Notes under the pieces: model-generated
The model's input: the letters and a program-made list of their open reading frames with translations, nothing else
Told to the model about the DNA's origin: nothing
Database searches by the model: none
Translations under genes and position numbers: made by a program
Shown here: positions 9,231 through 18,129 of the stretch, one piece after another
Position numbering within the stretch: the stretch's first letter is position 1
Layout: each line of letters begins with the position of its first letter
Assembly (NCBI RefSeq): GCF_022354825.1
Contig: NZ_CP031168.1
Coordinates: forward strand, 5,953,501 to 6,017,500
Direction of reading: 5' to 3'
DNA length: 64,000 bases
From: Paenibacillus sp. H1-7
GTDB lineage: Bacteria; Bacillota; Bacilli; Paenibacillales; NBRC-103111

Positions 9231-9256
9231 ACGTATGTTGTTTTTAAAATGTTGCA
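9231..9256 (-). promoter_or_regulatory. Candidate ECF promoter for the sigma/anti-sigma operon
   Basis: On the minus strand TGCAAC is followed after 17 bases by CGTTTA. The AAC and CGT cores resemble TGAAAC-N16-CGTA promoters read by SigW-type factors. Transcription would start some 20 bases before the preferred GTG start, leaving just room for the SD. Confidence 0.45.
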
Positions 9257-9417
9257 GCCTATCGAACTCTATTAAAGAATAGCAAATTTTAGACGGCAGG
9301 TATATAAAATAACTCGACAAAACGTAACAAGCCGGGCGCAGGCCCGACATGTTATGGGGACAATCTATGAATATCTTCCTTGCAAGACTATGCTCTCCGT
9401 CCGCTAGAATACAAGAC

Positions 9418-9732
9418 TTACGAAATCAGCTTTAAGCCGACAACGGCCGCGATAACGCAGGCGATAAAAAACACTCTCTTAGCGCTCTTCGACTCGCCGT
9501 ATACATACATCCCAAGCACCGTGCTGCCTACGGTCCCGATTCCCGTCCAAACGGCATAAGCCGTTCCTATCGGGATAGAGCCTAACGACCTGGAAAGAAA
9601 GAAAAAGCTGAACGCAAAGCACAGCAATAACGATAAGACCGAGCGAACGTTCACGCTGCGGTTCACCTGCTGTAGGCAGACGAAGCCGACAACCTCGCAA
9701 GCTCCGGCACACAATAAAAAGAGCCAGCTCAT
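9418..9732 (-). CDS. ykkD: Small multidrug resistance protein, YkkD-like subunit
   Basis: This 104-residue protein has four predicted membrane helices. The conserved Glu of the family is in the first helix (LLCAGACEVVGFV). GTAYAVWTGIGTVGSTVLGM is the helix 2-3 motif of the SMR family. It overlaps the upstream ykkC-like gene by 4 bp (ATGA), which indicates translational coupling, and the pair likely forms a heterodimer. SMR pairs export guanidinium or cationic drugs in exchange for protons. Here the pair follows a tetR gene. Confidence 0.88.
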   Translation of the reverse strand: MSWLFLLCAGACEVVGFVCLQQVNRSVNVRSVLSLLLCFAFSFFFLSRSLGSIPIGTAYAVWTGIGTVGSTVLGMYVYGESKSAKRVFFIACVIAAVVGLKLIS

Positions 9733-10088
9733 TGCTTCGCACCCGCCTTTTCCGCCTTGGCATCGTCCTCTCCATGATCGGTAACCATCTTAAGTCCAAT
9801 GACTCCTACGAGCAGCAGCGCGATAAGCGCAAGCTTGGACCAGCGCAGCGGCTCCCCCCACAACAGCATTTCCGCCACCACGGCTCCAGCCGCGCCTATT
9901 CCTGTAAAAACCGCGTAGACGGTACCTGCCGGAAGTGTTTTGCAAGCCAGTAAAATAAGCACGAACGAAATGGATATCATCAGTGCTACTAGCAGCCAGT
10001 CCGCTATGCTGTCGGCCGTCTTCATGCCGGAAATCCAGACCACCTCCAACAGGCCGCCGATCCAAATAAAATACCACCCTTTGTTCAT
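9729..10088 (-). CDS. ykkC: Small multidrug resistance protein, YkkC-like subunit
   Basis: The ATG at 10088 has AAGGAGAGGG upstream, giving a 119-residue protein; the longer open frame is not credible. Four membrane helices are visible, with Glu in helix 1 (GGLLEVVWISGMK), then LPAGTVYAVFTGIGAAGAVV and VGVIGLKMVT, strongly like B. subtilis YkkC. The hydrophilic charged tail of about 15 residues is typical of the YkkC half of paired SMR pumps. It is the middle gene of a tetR-ykkC-ykkD operon. Confidence 0.9.
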   Translation of the reverse strand: MNKGWYFIWIGGLLEVVWISGMKTADSIADWLLVALMISISFVLILLACKTLPAGTVYAVFTGIGAAGAVVAEMLLWGEPLRWSKLALIALLLVGVIGLKMVTDHGEDDAKAEKAGAKQ

Positions 10089-10128
10089 AAAATTACCCTC
10101 TCCTTTATGCTGCGGAACGTCTGAGATG

Positions 10129-10692
10129 TCACACGGAAATCCCTCGCCAATACACCTTCCATGAAAGCTCGAACGCCTTATCGAACGATTTCGGCGTCTC
10201 ATAGACCAATTGGGTCATAAGGCCGTCAAACATCGTCGTAAACGCCGTAATCCCCTCTTCGGTCGTAACGGCAATATTCGGCGCTTTGGCAAAGGCGGCG
10301 GTCAGCAGCGTCTTTAAATGAAGTAAATGAATGTTGTATGAGTTCAAGAAGTACACTTCCAAATGCTTAGGCGGAATGAACGACATGAGAAACATAAACT
10401 TGTATTTTTTGTCGTTTAGGTACTTTTCTCTGTATTCGTCGATTAACGTATGGAGCACTTCCTCCAGCGGGGAATCCTTCATCCGTTCGAAATAACGGGT
10501 CAAGAAATCTACGTCATCCTGAATGATCTCCTGATTGATCGTAAGAACAAGATCATCCTTGTTTTTAAAATGGCAGTACACGGACTGCTTCTTGATCCCT
10601 ACCTCTTCCGCTATTTCCGACAGCGAAGTCCCCTCATATCCATTTTCAGTAAACTTCAAAATGGCAGCTTGCTTGATACGCTCGGCACTCAT
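10129..10692 (-). CDS. TetR-family transcriptional repressor
   Basis: This 187-residue protein has an N-terminal helix-turn-helix (RIKQAAILKFTENGYEGTS, LSEIAEEVGIKKQSVYCHFK) and a helical ligand domain of QacR/TetR type. It ends 40 bp before ykkC on the same strand. It therefore probably represses its own operon and responds to a substrate of the pump. A strong promoter and a perfect palindrome lie upstream. Confidence 0.93.
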   Translation of the reverse strand: MSAERIKQAAILKFTENGYEGTSLSEIAEEVGIKKQSVYCHFKNKDDLVLTINQEIIQDDVDFLTRYFERMKDSPLEEVLHTLIDEYREKYLNDKKYKFMFLMSFIPPKHLEVYFLNSYNIHLLHLKTLLTAAFAKAPNIAVTTEEGITAFTTMFDGLMTQLVYETPKSFDKAFELSWKVYWRGISV

Positions 10693-10723
10693 TTTCCAAC
10701 CTCCAGACTGACTCTAGTAAGGA

Positions 10724-10753
10724 ATTATAATAATGGCAGCCTTTACAAGTCAA
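10724..10753 (-). promoter_or_regulatory. Sigma-A promoter of the tetR-ykkC-ykkD operon
   Basis: On the minus strand TTGACT and TATAAT are separated by 18 bases, about 30 bp before the tetR ATG. The -10 matches the consensus exactly. An operator-like palindrome sits 19 bp upstream of the -35. Confidence 0.75.
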
Positions 10754-10771
10754 TTAGTGAGGTAAAATTTT

Positions 10772-10789
10772 AACTGACGATCGTCAGTT
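10772..10789. promoter_or_regulatory. Perfect 18-bp palindrome, candidate TetR operator
   Basis: AACTGACGATCGTCAGTT reads the same on both strands. Its length and symmetry fit a TetR-family dimer site. It lies just upstream of the tetR promoter rather than across it, so it might also act on a plus-strand promoter towards the DUF2264 gene. No second copy was seen nearby. Confidence 0.6.
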
Positions 10790-11043
10790 TGTCACATTTT
10801 CGTCAAAAGTCAGGCCGTTTGTCCGAATGATTACTGAACCTCCTGCTTCGCCACTTTTATCGTTTATTGCTTGGTTATCCCGGTCGCTTCGTGACATTCG
10901 CCAAGGGATCGCAGATCTTTTGCGCATCCTAAACCACCGTTTTCCACAAAGATTATTGTCATGTTCAACAATGACCAATCTTATAGGTTTGTTGTAAAAT
11001 GATGAGCAAATAACATACACATCCTTTTGGGGAGGGACCTTCT

Positions 11044-12186
11044 ATGCCGCAAGGCCATCAAGACCGCACATTTTGGATCGATACATTAAGCCGAATCGCT
11101 CATCCTGTGCTGCATCATTTAAGCAATCGGCAATTGAAAGCGAAAATGCCTGTCGAAGGAAAGCTCGACGACCGGCCTATGTATACTTATTTGGAAGCAT
11201 TGGGACGCCTGTTGACAGGCATAGCCCCATGGCTAGAAAACGGCGGCAAGGAAGGCGAGGAAGGCCGTCTGAGAGATCATTACGCGGAATGGGCGAGACA
11301 AGCTATCGATGCTGCGACCGACCCGGCTTCCCCCGACTTCATGAATTTCGCTGAAGGGTATCAGCCTATTGTTGATGCGGCCTTTTTATCGCATGCGATC
11401 CTCAGGGCGCCCGAGCAATTGTGGAACAAGCTGGACTCCCGGGTGCAAAACAACGTAATCAAGGCGCTGCAATCGACACGTACCCGCAAGCCTGGCTACA
11501 ATAACTGGCTGTTGTTCGCAGCCATGATCGAGACCGCGCTATATCGCGCAGGCGCCGATTGGGATCGGATGCGCGTCGACTACGCGCTGCGGCAGCATGA
11601 GCTTTGGTACAAAGGGGACGGCGTGTACGGAGACGGACCGGATTTTCATGCCGATTATTATAACAGCTTCGTGATCCAGCCGATGCTGGTGGACATTATC
11701 GAAGCATTGGAATCCGAAGATGCCGCGTGGGCTTCCATGAAAGAAAAAGTACTGAAGCGCGCCCAGCGGTATGCGACGCAGCAAGAACGATTGATTTCGC
11801 CGGAAGGAACGTTCCCGGCCGTCGGACGATCGCTCGCTTACCGCTTCGGAGCCTTTCAACTGCTCAGCCAAATGGCGCTGCAGCATCGTCTGGAAGCTTC
11901 GCTGCAGCCCGCTCAAGTGCGATGCGCGCTCACGGCGGTTATCCGCCGCATGATCGATGCACCAGGAACTTTCGACGAGGACGGCTGGCTAACCATCGGC
12001 TTCTGCGGCCATCAGCCTGAGGTCGGCGAAACGTATATTTCTACCGGCAGCCTCTACTTGTGCGCAGCCGTATTCCTGCCGTTAGGCTTGTCCGAGGACG
12101 ACCCGTTCTGGCAGGGCGAGGCGGAGTGGACGAACAAAAAAGCGTGGAGCGGCCAAAGCTTCCCGATCGACAAAGCGCTCTATTAA
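11044..12186 (+). CDS. DUF2264 family protein
   Basis: The 380-residue protein matches the DUF2264 pattern. It begins with an (alpha/alpha)-barrel-like N-terminal part (FWIDTLSRIAHPVLHHL) and has YLEALGRLLTGIAPWL, FAEGYQPIVDAAFL, NNWLLFAAMIETAL and DGPDFHADYYNSFVIQPM. GGGGAGGG precedes the ATG by about eight bases. The biochemical role is unproven; the barrel fold and frequent carbohydrate context make a glycan-linked function plausible. It stands alone, divergent from the tetR operon and followed by a strong terminator. Confidence 0.8.
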   Translation: MPQGHQDRTFWIDTLSRIAHPVLHHLSNRQLKAKMPVEGKLDDRPMYTYLEALGRLLTGIAPWLENGGKEGEEGRLRDHYAEWARQAIDAATDPASPDFMNFAEGYQPIVDAAFLSHAILRAPEQLWNKLDSRVQNNVIKALQSTRTRKPGYNNWLLFAAMIETALYRAGADWDRMRVDYALRQHELWYKGDGVYGDGPDFHADYYNSFVIQPMLVDIIEALESEDAAWASMKEKVLKRAQRYATQQERLISPEGTFPAVGRSLAYRFGAFQLLSQMALQHRLEASLQPAQVRCALTAVIRRMIDAPGTFDEDGWLTIGFCGHQPEVGETYISTGSLYLCAAVFLPLGLSEDDPFWQGEAEWTNKKAWSGQSFPIDKALY

Positions 12187-12225
12187 GCTTTAGGCTTCAC
12201 TATACGGAGCATCACAAAAAGAAAG

Positions 12226-12263
12226 ACGCAGTGACCGACTGATAACGGTCACTGCGTTTTTTT
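12226..12263 (+). terminator. Terminator after the DUF2264 gene
   Basis: A perfect 12-bp stem (ACGCAGTGACCG and CGGTCACTGCGT) with an eight-base loop is followed by seven T. It lies 40 bp after the stop codon. Confidence 0.92.
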
Positions 12264-12428
12264 GACCACAATAGAATTTATAAGATTCCGAGGTCATCGG
12301 ATGTAAAAATTCTATTTGGCGATAAAAACAACCTCTTAACGCGGTCGCTCCTCTGTGAAAGGACGTCGATAGACGTTTTTCTCATGTCGATTATCTAATT
12401 AATTAAACCTGTGTTGTGAGGTATTGTG

Positions 12429-13331
12429 CTATGCTTGTGTGCTTGGGTTTCCTTCGAATTTTCGTTCCGATACGATAACACCGAGCAAAATCATCGCTAT
12501 CCCTACCCATTGCATGAAGTAAGTGGACTCATGCAGCAGCAGCGCGGAGCAGACGATAACAACAGGCAGCTCAACGGATCCGAGTACAGCAGCCAGCCCG
12601 GTTTCAATATGAGGAGCTCCTTTGGCATAAAAGAATGGCGGCAGAATCATTCCGAATACGCTAAGCAGCAGCCCCCACATCCAAAGCCCTTGTCCCAGCG
12701 AGCCGTTCCATAGAAATTGCGGCGGCATCAGCGTAAGAACAAGAATTGCCGCGCCGGTAATCATCCATGTACTCCGGAACAGCGCAGGCAAATGAGCAGC
12801 TACCCTGCCGCTGAAGTAAATAAATACCGTATAGCAGCAGGCGGCCAGCAAGCCGAGTCCAATCCCGCTTGCGCTCGGACGGTCCAGTGTGCCGGACAGT
12901 ACCCCGGATGCGAAAACCGTCCCGCCCAGAGTCAACACCATCGCGATCCATTGAAACAGCGTCGGAGCTTTTCTCTCCGTAATCCAGTCGAGCAGCATCC
13001 CCATCCAGGTGAACTGGAACAATAACAATACGGCGAACGATGCATCCAATGATTGCAGCGATTGATAATAAAAATAGCCGGTCAAGCCGGTAAACATACC
13101 GCCTACAAGCAGCTTCAGAATGATGCTTCCCGAAATTCCTCTCATTTGACGAAGTTGTGGCAAGCTAAGAAGCCATAAAACGACGAATCCGAAAAATACT
13201 TGGCTTCCGGTTATTTCCGCAGCGGAAAAACCCTGCTGGTAACCGAGCTTCACAAAAGTAGACAACACGCCGTAAGAGGCGGCGCCCAACAAGACGAACC
13301 AAATGGCTTTCCAACGGTTCTTTGATGTCAT
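12429..13331 (-). CDS. EamA/DMT-family transporter
   Basis: The protein is 300 residues, with ten predicted hydrophobic helices arranged as two EamA repeats (first WFVLLGAASYGVLSTFVKLG, second from ASGIGLGLLAACCYTVF). Members export amino acids, sugars or other metabolites; the substrate cannot be read here. The ATG at 13331 has AAGGAAA upstream. It is a single gene with no evident partner. A palindromic direct repeat lies about 40 bp upstream and may be an operator. Confidence 0.87.
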   Translation of the reverse strand: MTSKNRWKAIWFVLLGAASYGVLSTFVKLGYQQGFSAAEITGSQVFFGFVVLWLLSLPQLRQMRGISGSIILKLLVGGMFTGLTGYFYYQSLQSLDASFAVLLLFQFTWMGMLLDWITERKAPTLFQWIAMVLTLGGTVFASGVLSGTLDRPSASGIGLGLLAACCYTVFIYFSGRVAAHLPALFRSTWMITGAAILVLTLMPPQFLWNGSLGQGLWMWGLLLSVFGMILPPFFYAKGAPHIETGLAAVLGSVELPVVIVCSALLLHESTYFMQWVGIAMILLGVIVSERKFEGNPSTQA

Positions 13332-13372
13332 GTCTTTTCCTTCTTTTTCATTAGTCCCTCACCCACCCGTGA

Positions 13373-13398
13373 AGTCTTATCATAAGACTCATAAGACT
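13373..13398. promoter_or_regulatory. Palindrome plus direct repeat upstream of the EamA gene
   Basis: AGTCTTAT-C-ATAAGACT (13373-13389) is a perfect 17-bp palindrome, and CATAAGACT is repeated directly at 13381-13398. It could be an operator for a local regulator. No regulator gene is adjacent, so the role is inferred only. Confidence 0.35.
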
Positions 13399-13595
13399 CA
13401 CACAATCTAACACTATACGGGAATGCGAGCCAATATTCAAGAGATGTATGCAGTGCAATAGGATCTATACAAAAATTGGGTTCGTTACTAAGACCCATGG
13501 AACGAAACAATTCCGTACAGCATTCGTATAACTTTCAAACCGTCGGTTTTTGGGGATATCAATGTCATACTTTGAGATGAAAGGATGGAAGCAGC

Positions 13596-13850
13596 ATGGA
13601 AGACTTCGGATTGTATGTCACTTTGTCACTCATCGTACCTATTCTCGTTCTGCTCGGGATCATAAGCGCCAAAATCATCTCAGGAAAAGGGATTCCCAAC
13701 AGCGACTATACTCCGTTCGACCAAATCACGGGTCACGCGACCGTAGCATTCCATGAGGAAAAACAAGAAAAAGAAGAGGATGACGATCAGGGAGACGATA
13801 AAGATAAATATAAAAAGTGGCAGAAAATCCACGGTAAGCAAGGGGGCTAA
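13596..13850 (+). CDS. DUF3951 family small membrane protein
   Basis: This 84-residue protein has one N-terminal membrane segment (YVTLSLIVPILVLLGIIS). The DUF3951 core IPNSDYTPFDQITGH and FHEEKQEK follow, then an acidic-then-basic tail. An AAAGGA SD lies ten bases upstream. The function is unknown. It is transcribed alone, and its stop codon lies inside the loop of the terminator that follows. Confidence 0.8.
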   Translation: MEDFGLYVTLSLIVPILVLLGIISAKIISGKGIPNSDYTPFDQITGHATVAFHEEKQEKEEDDDQGDDKDKYKKWQKIHGKQGG

Positions 13851-13866
13851 CGCCCTCTTTTTTTTT
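13839..13866 (+). terminator. Terminator overlapping the DUF3951 stop codon
   Basis: AGGGGGC and GCCCTCT pair around TAAC and are followed by a long T-run. The TAA stop of the gene (13848-13850) is in the loop. Confidence 0.88.
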
Positions 13867-14063
13867 AACTCGCCTGACCGTTAGAGCCGCTGATGAAAGA
13901 TCGGATGTTCACCACAATATGATCCAAGAGCTTGATCGTTTGCACTAGCGTATCCAATCTCCGCATTTTAGCAGGAATACAGCTGCAAAACAGCGTTTAC
14001 AACAGAACGTATGTTTGGTATTATATTTTTTGTACTGTTAATAAATGGAATGGAGATGATCAT

Positions 14064-15350
14064 TTGACCACTGCCATGCAGCTTGTAAACGAGCTTACCG
14101 CTGTCGCATGCAGCGCGGATCAGACGAACGAAGGCTTGACCCTCTATTGCAAAAACGACGGAGGATATGCGGTCACGCCAAACAAGTACAAGGTGCCTCT
14201 GACGATTGAAGCGGTAGCCAAGACCGACTCGACGAATATTCGTCTGATATTCCATCAAGGTCAAGTGATCATGAACTGGGAAAACAATCTGGACGAGCTC
14301 CGCTGGCATGATCCCGCAACCGGTAAGGGCATTGGCATTCAAGGAAAAGGACGCATCCCCGTCAATGAGTGGGTAATCATGACATGGCGGATCAGGAAGG
14401 ACTATGCCAGCCTGGAAATCAACGGCGAGGAACGATTCCGCACGACGGGCGACTTCACAGCTCTCGCAGGACAGATTGGCATCGGAGCCGCACATCGCTC
14501 TCATGTGACAGTACAATCTTTCCGTGTTACGGGCGAGACAACCGACGTGGGAAGCTCCATTACAGGACCGCCGCGTTTAAGCTGGGACGGAGGATTTATT
14601 TATGTGCCTTATGAGCAGCATGAAGAAGCTATCGACTGGTACACGAGGCATTTAGGATTAGGCTGGAACAAGAAGACCTGGTCAGGGAAGCAGGATCCCC
14701 AATCCGAAGTCGAGAAAATGAGCTCGCTAGCTTTTGCGGAACGCGGACTTATTCATTTGAAATCCTTTGTTTCGCCAAGTCCCCTCGTCCATTTCCGTTC
14801 CGATTGGGGAGCCAAGGAAGCTCGCGTCCGTTATACGTTCAGTTGTCCGGATATATCGGAGGCCGACCGCTATTTCAGTGAACACAACATTCGGACCACC
14901 GGCCCCTATATAGATATTACAGGACAGGAAAGTCTGGACGTGTTCGCTTTTGACGGCACGAGGCATACGCTGATAAGCTCGAATCAGCCCGCGATGCATG
15001 CCGATAAGCGGGTGACCGACTACTCTCACTGGCGCGTTGCGGTTCCGGATTTGGACAGGGCGGCAGCCTGGTATCACGAAATATTGGGCTTACCTATCGT
15101 GCATGACGCTCATGCTCAAGGATACATCATCCTAGATGAAAATTTGCTCTTGGAGCAGCAGCCTCGCGAGCTATTTCAAGGGATTGCGGATGGGACCGCC
15201 AACCCTTACTTCCGATTAAGGGATATGGAAGAAGAGCATCGGAGATGGAAGGAGCAAGGCGTCTCCGTTTCCGATATTGTGGGCACCGGCTTCAAGTCCA
15301 TGCACTTCTATGATCCCTACGGTAACCGGATCAACTTTTGGAGCTATTAA
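14064..15350 (+). CDS. Concanavalin-like domain fused to a VOC (glyoxalase-fold) region
   Basis: The start is probably TTG at 14064, with GGAG eight bases upstream; the open frame reaches 44 codons further but that part is not protein-like. The resulting 428 residues split in two. Residues 1-165 look like a concanavalin/DUF1080 beta-sandwich (VPLTIEAVAKTDSTNIRL, ITWR-type strands, EINGEERFRTTG). Residues 180-428 look like two beta-alpha-beta-beta-beta VOC modules (FIYVPYEQHEEAIDWYTRHL; VAVPDLDRAAAWYHEILGL, ending MHFYDPYGNRINFW). The fusion is unusual. A sugar- or glycan-related enzyme is possible, but no function is assigned. Confidence 0.65.
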   Translation: MTTAMQLVNELTAVACSADQTNEGLTLYCKNDGGYAVTPNKYKVPLTIEAVAKTDSTNIRLIFHQGQVIMNWENNLDELRWHDPATGKGIGIQGKGRIPVNEWVIMTWRIRKDYASLEINGEERFRTTGDFTALAGQIGIGAAHRSHVTVQSFRVTGETTDVGSSITGPPRLSWDGGFIYVPYEQHEEAIDWYTRHLGLGWNKKTWSGKQDPQSEVEKMSSLAFAERGLIHLKSFVSPSPLVHFRSDWGAKEARVRYTFSCPDISEADRYFSEHNIRTTGPYIDITGQESLDVFAFDGTRHTLISSNQPAMHADKRVTDYSHWRVAVPDLDRAAAWYHEILGLPIVHDAHAQGYIILDENLLLEQQPRELFQGIADGTANPYFRLRDMEEEHRRWKEQGVSVSDIVGTGFKSMHFYDPYGNRINFWSY

Positions 15351-15374
15351 ATTCAATTCTTTCTTACACTTAGA

Positions 15375-15417
15375 AAACCTGGCCGACTTATTTTCAAGAT
15401 AAGCCGGGTTTCGTTTT
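15375..15417 (+). terminator. Candidate terminator after the VOC fusion gene
   Basis: An imperfect hairpin (AAACCTGGC with GCCGGGTTT, inner CTTAT/ATAAG) is followed by a short T-rich tail. It lies between the convergent VOC fusion gene and comEC. Confidence 0.5.
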
Positions 15418-15438
15418 ACTAGTTCAGTCTTGATCTAT

Positions 15439-18042
15439 CTAAGACCGCTCGCCAAGCTTTGTTCTTACATGAATGGCTCCGTCACGGATGCTCATTTGCA
15501 CTTCACCATGGGCATCCGTTCTCAGTACCCCGATCCCCCGCTCCTCCAGCCGTGCAACAACCGTAGGGTGAGGATGACGGTATATATTGTTCACACCCGC
15601 TGAAATCACGGCAAACTTAGGATTCCATGCTTTGAGCCAAGCTTCCGTTGTCGAAGTTTTGCTACCGTGATGTGCAACCTTGAGCACGTCGACAGGGCCC
15701 GTCGGCAAAAGCGGCTTACGGCTTGCAGGCAGCGAAGAAGCATTCGTATCCAAGCTGGCTGATGCACTCTTGTCGTTTTCCATCATCCGAAGCACAGCGG
15801 TTTCCGAGCTTGGCTCCATATCTCCCGTAAACAGCCATTTCGTTCCTTGCATCTCCATTACAAACACGACGGATTCGGCATTTTGTTCCGACTCCATCCT
15901 TACCGCTTCCGCCTTGTCCAGCGAGACAGGGTACAGAAACCGGAGACGCGTATCCGCATCCACCTGAAGAATATCGCCGGCATAAGCTTTTACAAGCTTC
16001 ACGTTGTAATCCAACGCCGTCCGGAACAGCTTCTCTACTCCCGGCGAAGGCTTAAGCGTTCCATTGAACAACAGCTGCCTGACCGGGATTTGCTCAAGAA
16101 CCGACTGCAGCCCTCCAATGTGGTCGGCGTCCTCATGCGTCACAATTAAATAATCGATAGTCTGAATCCCTCTCTTCTTGAGCAGCGGAACGAGCAGCTT
16201 ACGTCCCACCTCATACGGATCGGAACGCTGCTTCCACTCATCTCCCGGCTTACGAAAGGTGACGGTTCCTCCTCCGTCGATGAGAATGACGCTTCGGCTT
16301 TGTGGAGTACGAATGAAAATGCTGTCTCCTTGGCCTACATCGATAAAATGCACCTGTCCCTCTCGGCTCCACCGGTCCGGCTCATACGCGTAAATCATCA
16401 GCACCGCCAGCATAACTGCCGCTGCGGGAAGGCGAACGATGGACACCCCGTTTCGGATTCGAGCATAGATGCCGAGGCTAGATCTCTTTTTCCCAGGCTT
16501 ATACGAAAGCATCGGTTCCACGGGACTAACGGACGTATCACCTGCAGCCCGGTTCATCAAAGCAAAATAAAGCAGCAGCGCCCAAGCAGCGTAATACGCA
16601 ATAATCCATGCGATCCCCGGCGTTGGCCATATCGTCTGAAACAAGTGCCATTTACTGCTAATTGCTACCAGCTTGAAAATCCACTCGTTAAGCTTCGCAA
16701 CGATCCATGCCAACACTTGACCTGCAGGCTGGTACAGGAAGCTGATCAGCAGCGATGCAGTTCCCGCTGGCATCGTGAACATACTGAACACCGGAACGAG
16801 GGCAAAATTAGCCGCCAGCGATAACAAAGAAAACTGATTGAAATAGTAGACTGACACCGGAAAGGAAATGCATTGGGCGACGACTGTTATAGAGATAGCG
16901 TCCCTCCAAGAGGACGAACGTATAGGCATCAGCTTGTTGGCTACCGGTACGCCGAGAATAAGGCCGATCGTTACAAGGAAAGAAAGCTGGAAGCTGACAT
17001 CCAGCAAATAATACGGCTCCCATACCAGCATCAGCAATCCAACGATCAGCACCGTATGCAGCCCGTCCTTCAACGTATGGCGATAAGCGGCATACAGCGC
17101 AATCATAGCCATCAATCCCGCCCGGATAATCGAAGGCGAGGCACCGGTAACCATGATATACAATGGCATCAGAGCCATCGAGGTCAACAAATACGTTTCT
17201 TTCGTAAAGCCCAGCTTGCGCATAATCCACAGCACGCAGCCAAGAAATATCGCTACGTTCAACCCTGAAATCGCGATAATATGGGTGAGCCCCAGCTGTG
17301 AAAATTGCTGAAATTGCTCCGGTTCGATGTCATCCGTCAGCCCGATCAGCATTCCCTTCATAAAGCCCGACTGTTCGGGCGGAAATAACCGTTCCACCCC
17401 CGCTCCGAGCATGGAGCGAAACTGGTCGTTCCAGCGAAGAATCGTTCTCCAAGTCCATATATCGGGCGGTGCAGCATGGATCTGGGAAGCGCCCTTTGCA
17501 TTCAGCTGCCAGTGAATATGCTTCCATCTCAAATAGCTGCGGTAATCGAACCCGCCGAAATTCCGTGCTTCCCCAGGGGCTTGAAGCGCTCCCTGGACAC
17601 CGATCTTATCTCCCCTTTGCCAGCCGGCAGCTACTTGCTGCTCCTGCTTGGACAGCAGCCTCACACTTACAGCCACCAGCTCGGACAGCTCCCCATCCGT
17701 ACGCATGGTAAAAGAAGCCTTATCTCCATCGACTTCCACTTGGCTGACAATGATCCCATTGTATACTCCATTGGCGTTAGAATCGCTGTCGGCAAGTGAT
17801 TCCGGGGACAAATTGGTTACATTACGTTTGTCATAGTCTTCAAAATAACCAGCTGCAATAATAATCAGCAATAATGCGCAAATCGCCGTTCTTCCTCTCA
17901 AGTTCAACATCCATACAACGACTCCAACCATCGCTGCAACCAGGCTTGTATATAAAGAAACGAACGGCAGCTCAACACCATATGCAATAATATATCCGAA
18001 CGTCCAGAGCAGGGTAACCCCGATAATCGGCCTCTGCATCAC
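15439..18042 (-). CDS. comEC: ComEC/Rec2, DNA uptake channel
   Basis: The 867-residue protein has N-terminal membrane helices and an OB-like domain (about residues 50-190). A central polytopic competence domain follows (about 215-500, with GLTHIIAISGLNVAIFLG). The C-terminal metallo-beta-lactamase-like domain (about 570-850) has FIDVGQGDSIFI, VTHEDADHIGG and KVAHHGSKTS. ComEC forms the membrane channel for single-stranded DNA in transformation. The GTG at 18042 or the ATG three bases later have a GGAG SD. A terminator separates it from comEB, so comEC may have its own promoter. Confidence 0.96.
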   Translation of the reverse strand: MMQRPIIGVTLLWTFGYIIAYGVELPFVSLYTSLVAAMVGVVVWMLNLRGRTAICALLLIIIAAGYFEDYDKRNVTNLSPESLADSDSNANGVYNGIIVSQVEVDGDKASFTMRTDGELSELVAVSVRLLSKQEQQVAAGWQRGDKIGVQGALQAPGEARNFGGFDYRSYLRWKHIHWQLNAKGASQIHAAPPDIWTWRTILRWNDQFRSMLGAGVERLFPPEQSGFMKGMLIGLTDDIEPEQFQQFSQLGLTHIIAISGLNVAIFLGCVLWIMRKLGFTKETYLLTSMALMPLYIMVTGASPSIIRAGLMAMIALYAAYRHTLKDGLHTVLIVGLLMLVWEPYYLLDVSFQLSFLVTIGLILGVPVANKLMPIRSSSWRDAISITVVAQCISFPVSVYYFNQFSLLSLAANFALVPVFSMFTMPAGTASLLISFLYQPAGQVLAWIVAKLNEWIFKLVAISSKWHLFQTIWPTPGIAWIIAYYAAWALLLYFALMNRAAGDTSVSPVEPMLSYKPGKKRSSLGIYARIRNGVSIVRLPAAAVMLAVLMIYAYEPDRWSREGQVHFIDVGQGDSIFIRTPQSRSVILIDGGGTVTFRKPGDEWKQRSDPYEVGRKLLVPLLKKRGIQTIDYLIVTHEDADHIGGLQSVLEQIPVRQLLFNGTLKPSPGVEKLFRTALDYNVKLVKAYAGDILQVDADTRLRFLYPVSLDKAEAVRMESEQNAESVVFVMEMQGTKWLFTGDMEPSSETAVLRMMENDKSASASLDTNASSLPASRKPLLPTGPVDVLKVAHHGSKTSTTEAWLKAWNPKFAVISAGVNNIYRHPHPTVVARLEERGIGVLRTDAHGEVQMSIRDGAIHVRTKLGERS

Positions 18043-18070
18043 GCGCTAACTCCCCCCTCCCTAAATCGAA

Positions 18071-18114
18071 AAAAAGAAAAAGAACCCCGTCGCATCTGTG
18101 CGAAAGAGGTTCTT
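18071..18114 (-). terminator. Terminator between comEB and comEC
   Basis: On the minus strand AAGAACC and GGTTCTT pair around a 21-base loop and run into a T-rich tail (TTTTTCTTTTTTTT). It lies directly after the comEB stop codon. Confidence 0.75.
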
Positions 18115-18129
18115 CCTCATAACCTATGA

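Noticed and set aside
10784-11020. Minus-strand open frame of 78 residues between tetR and the DUF2264 gene
   Set aside because: It has no SD and no conserved pattern, and its 3' end overlaps the candidate TetR operator.
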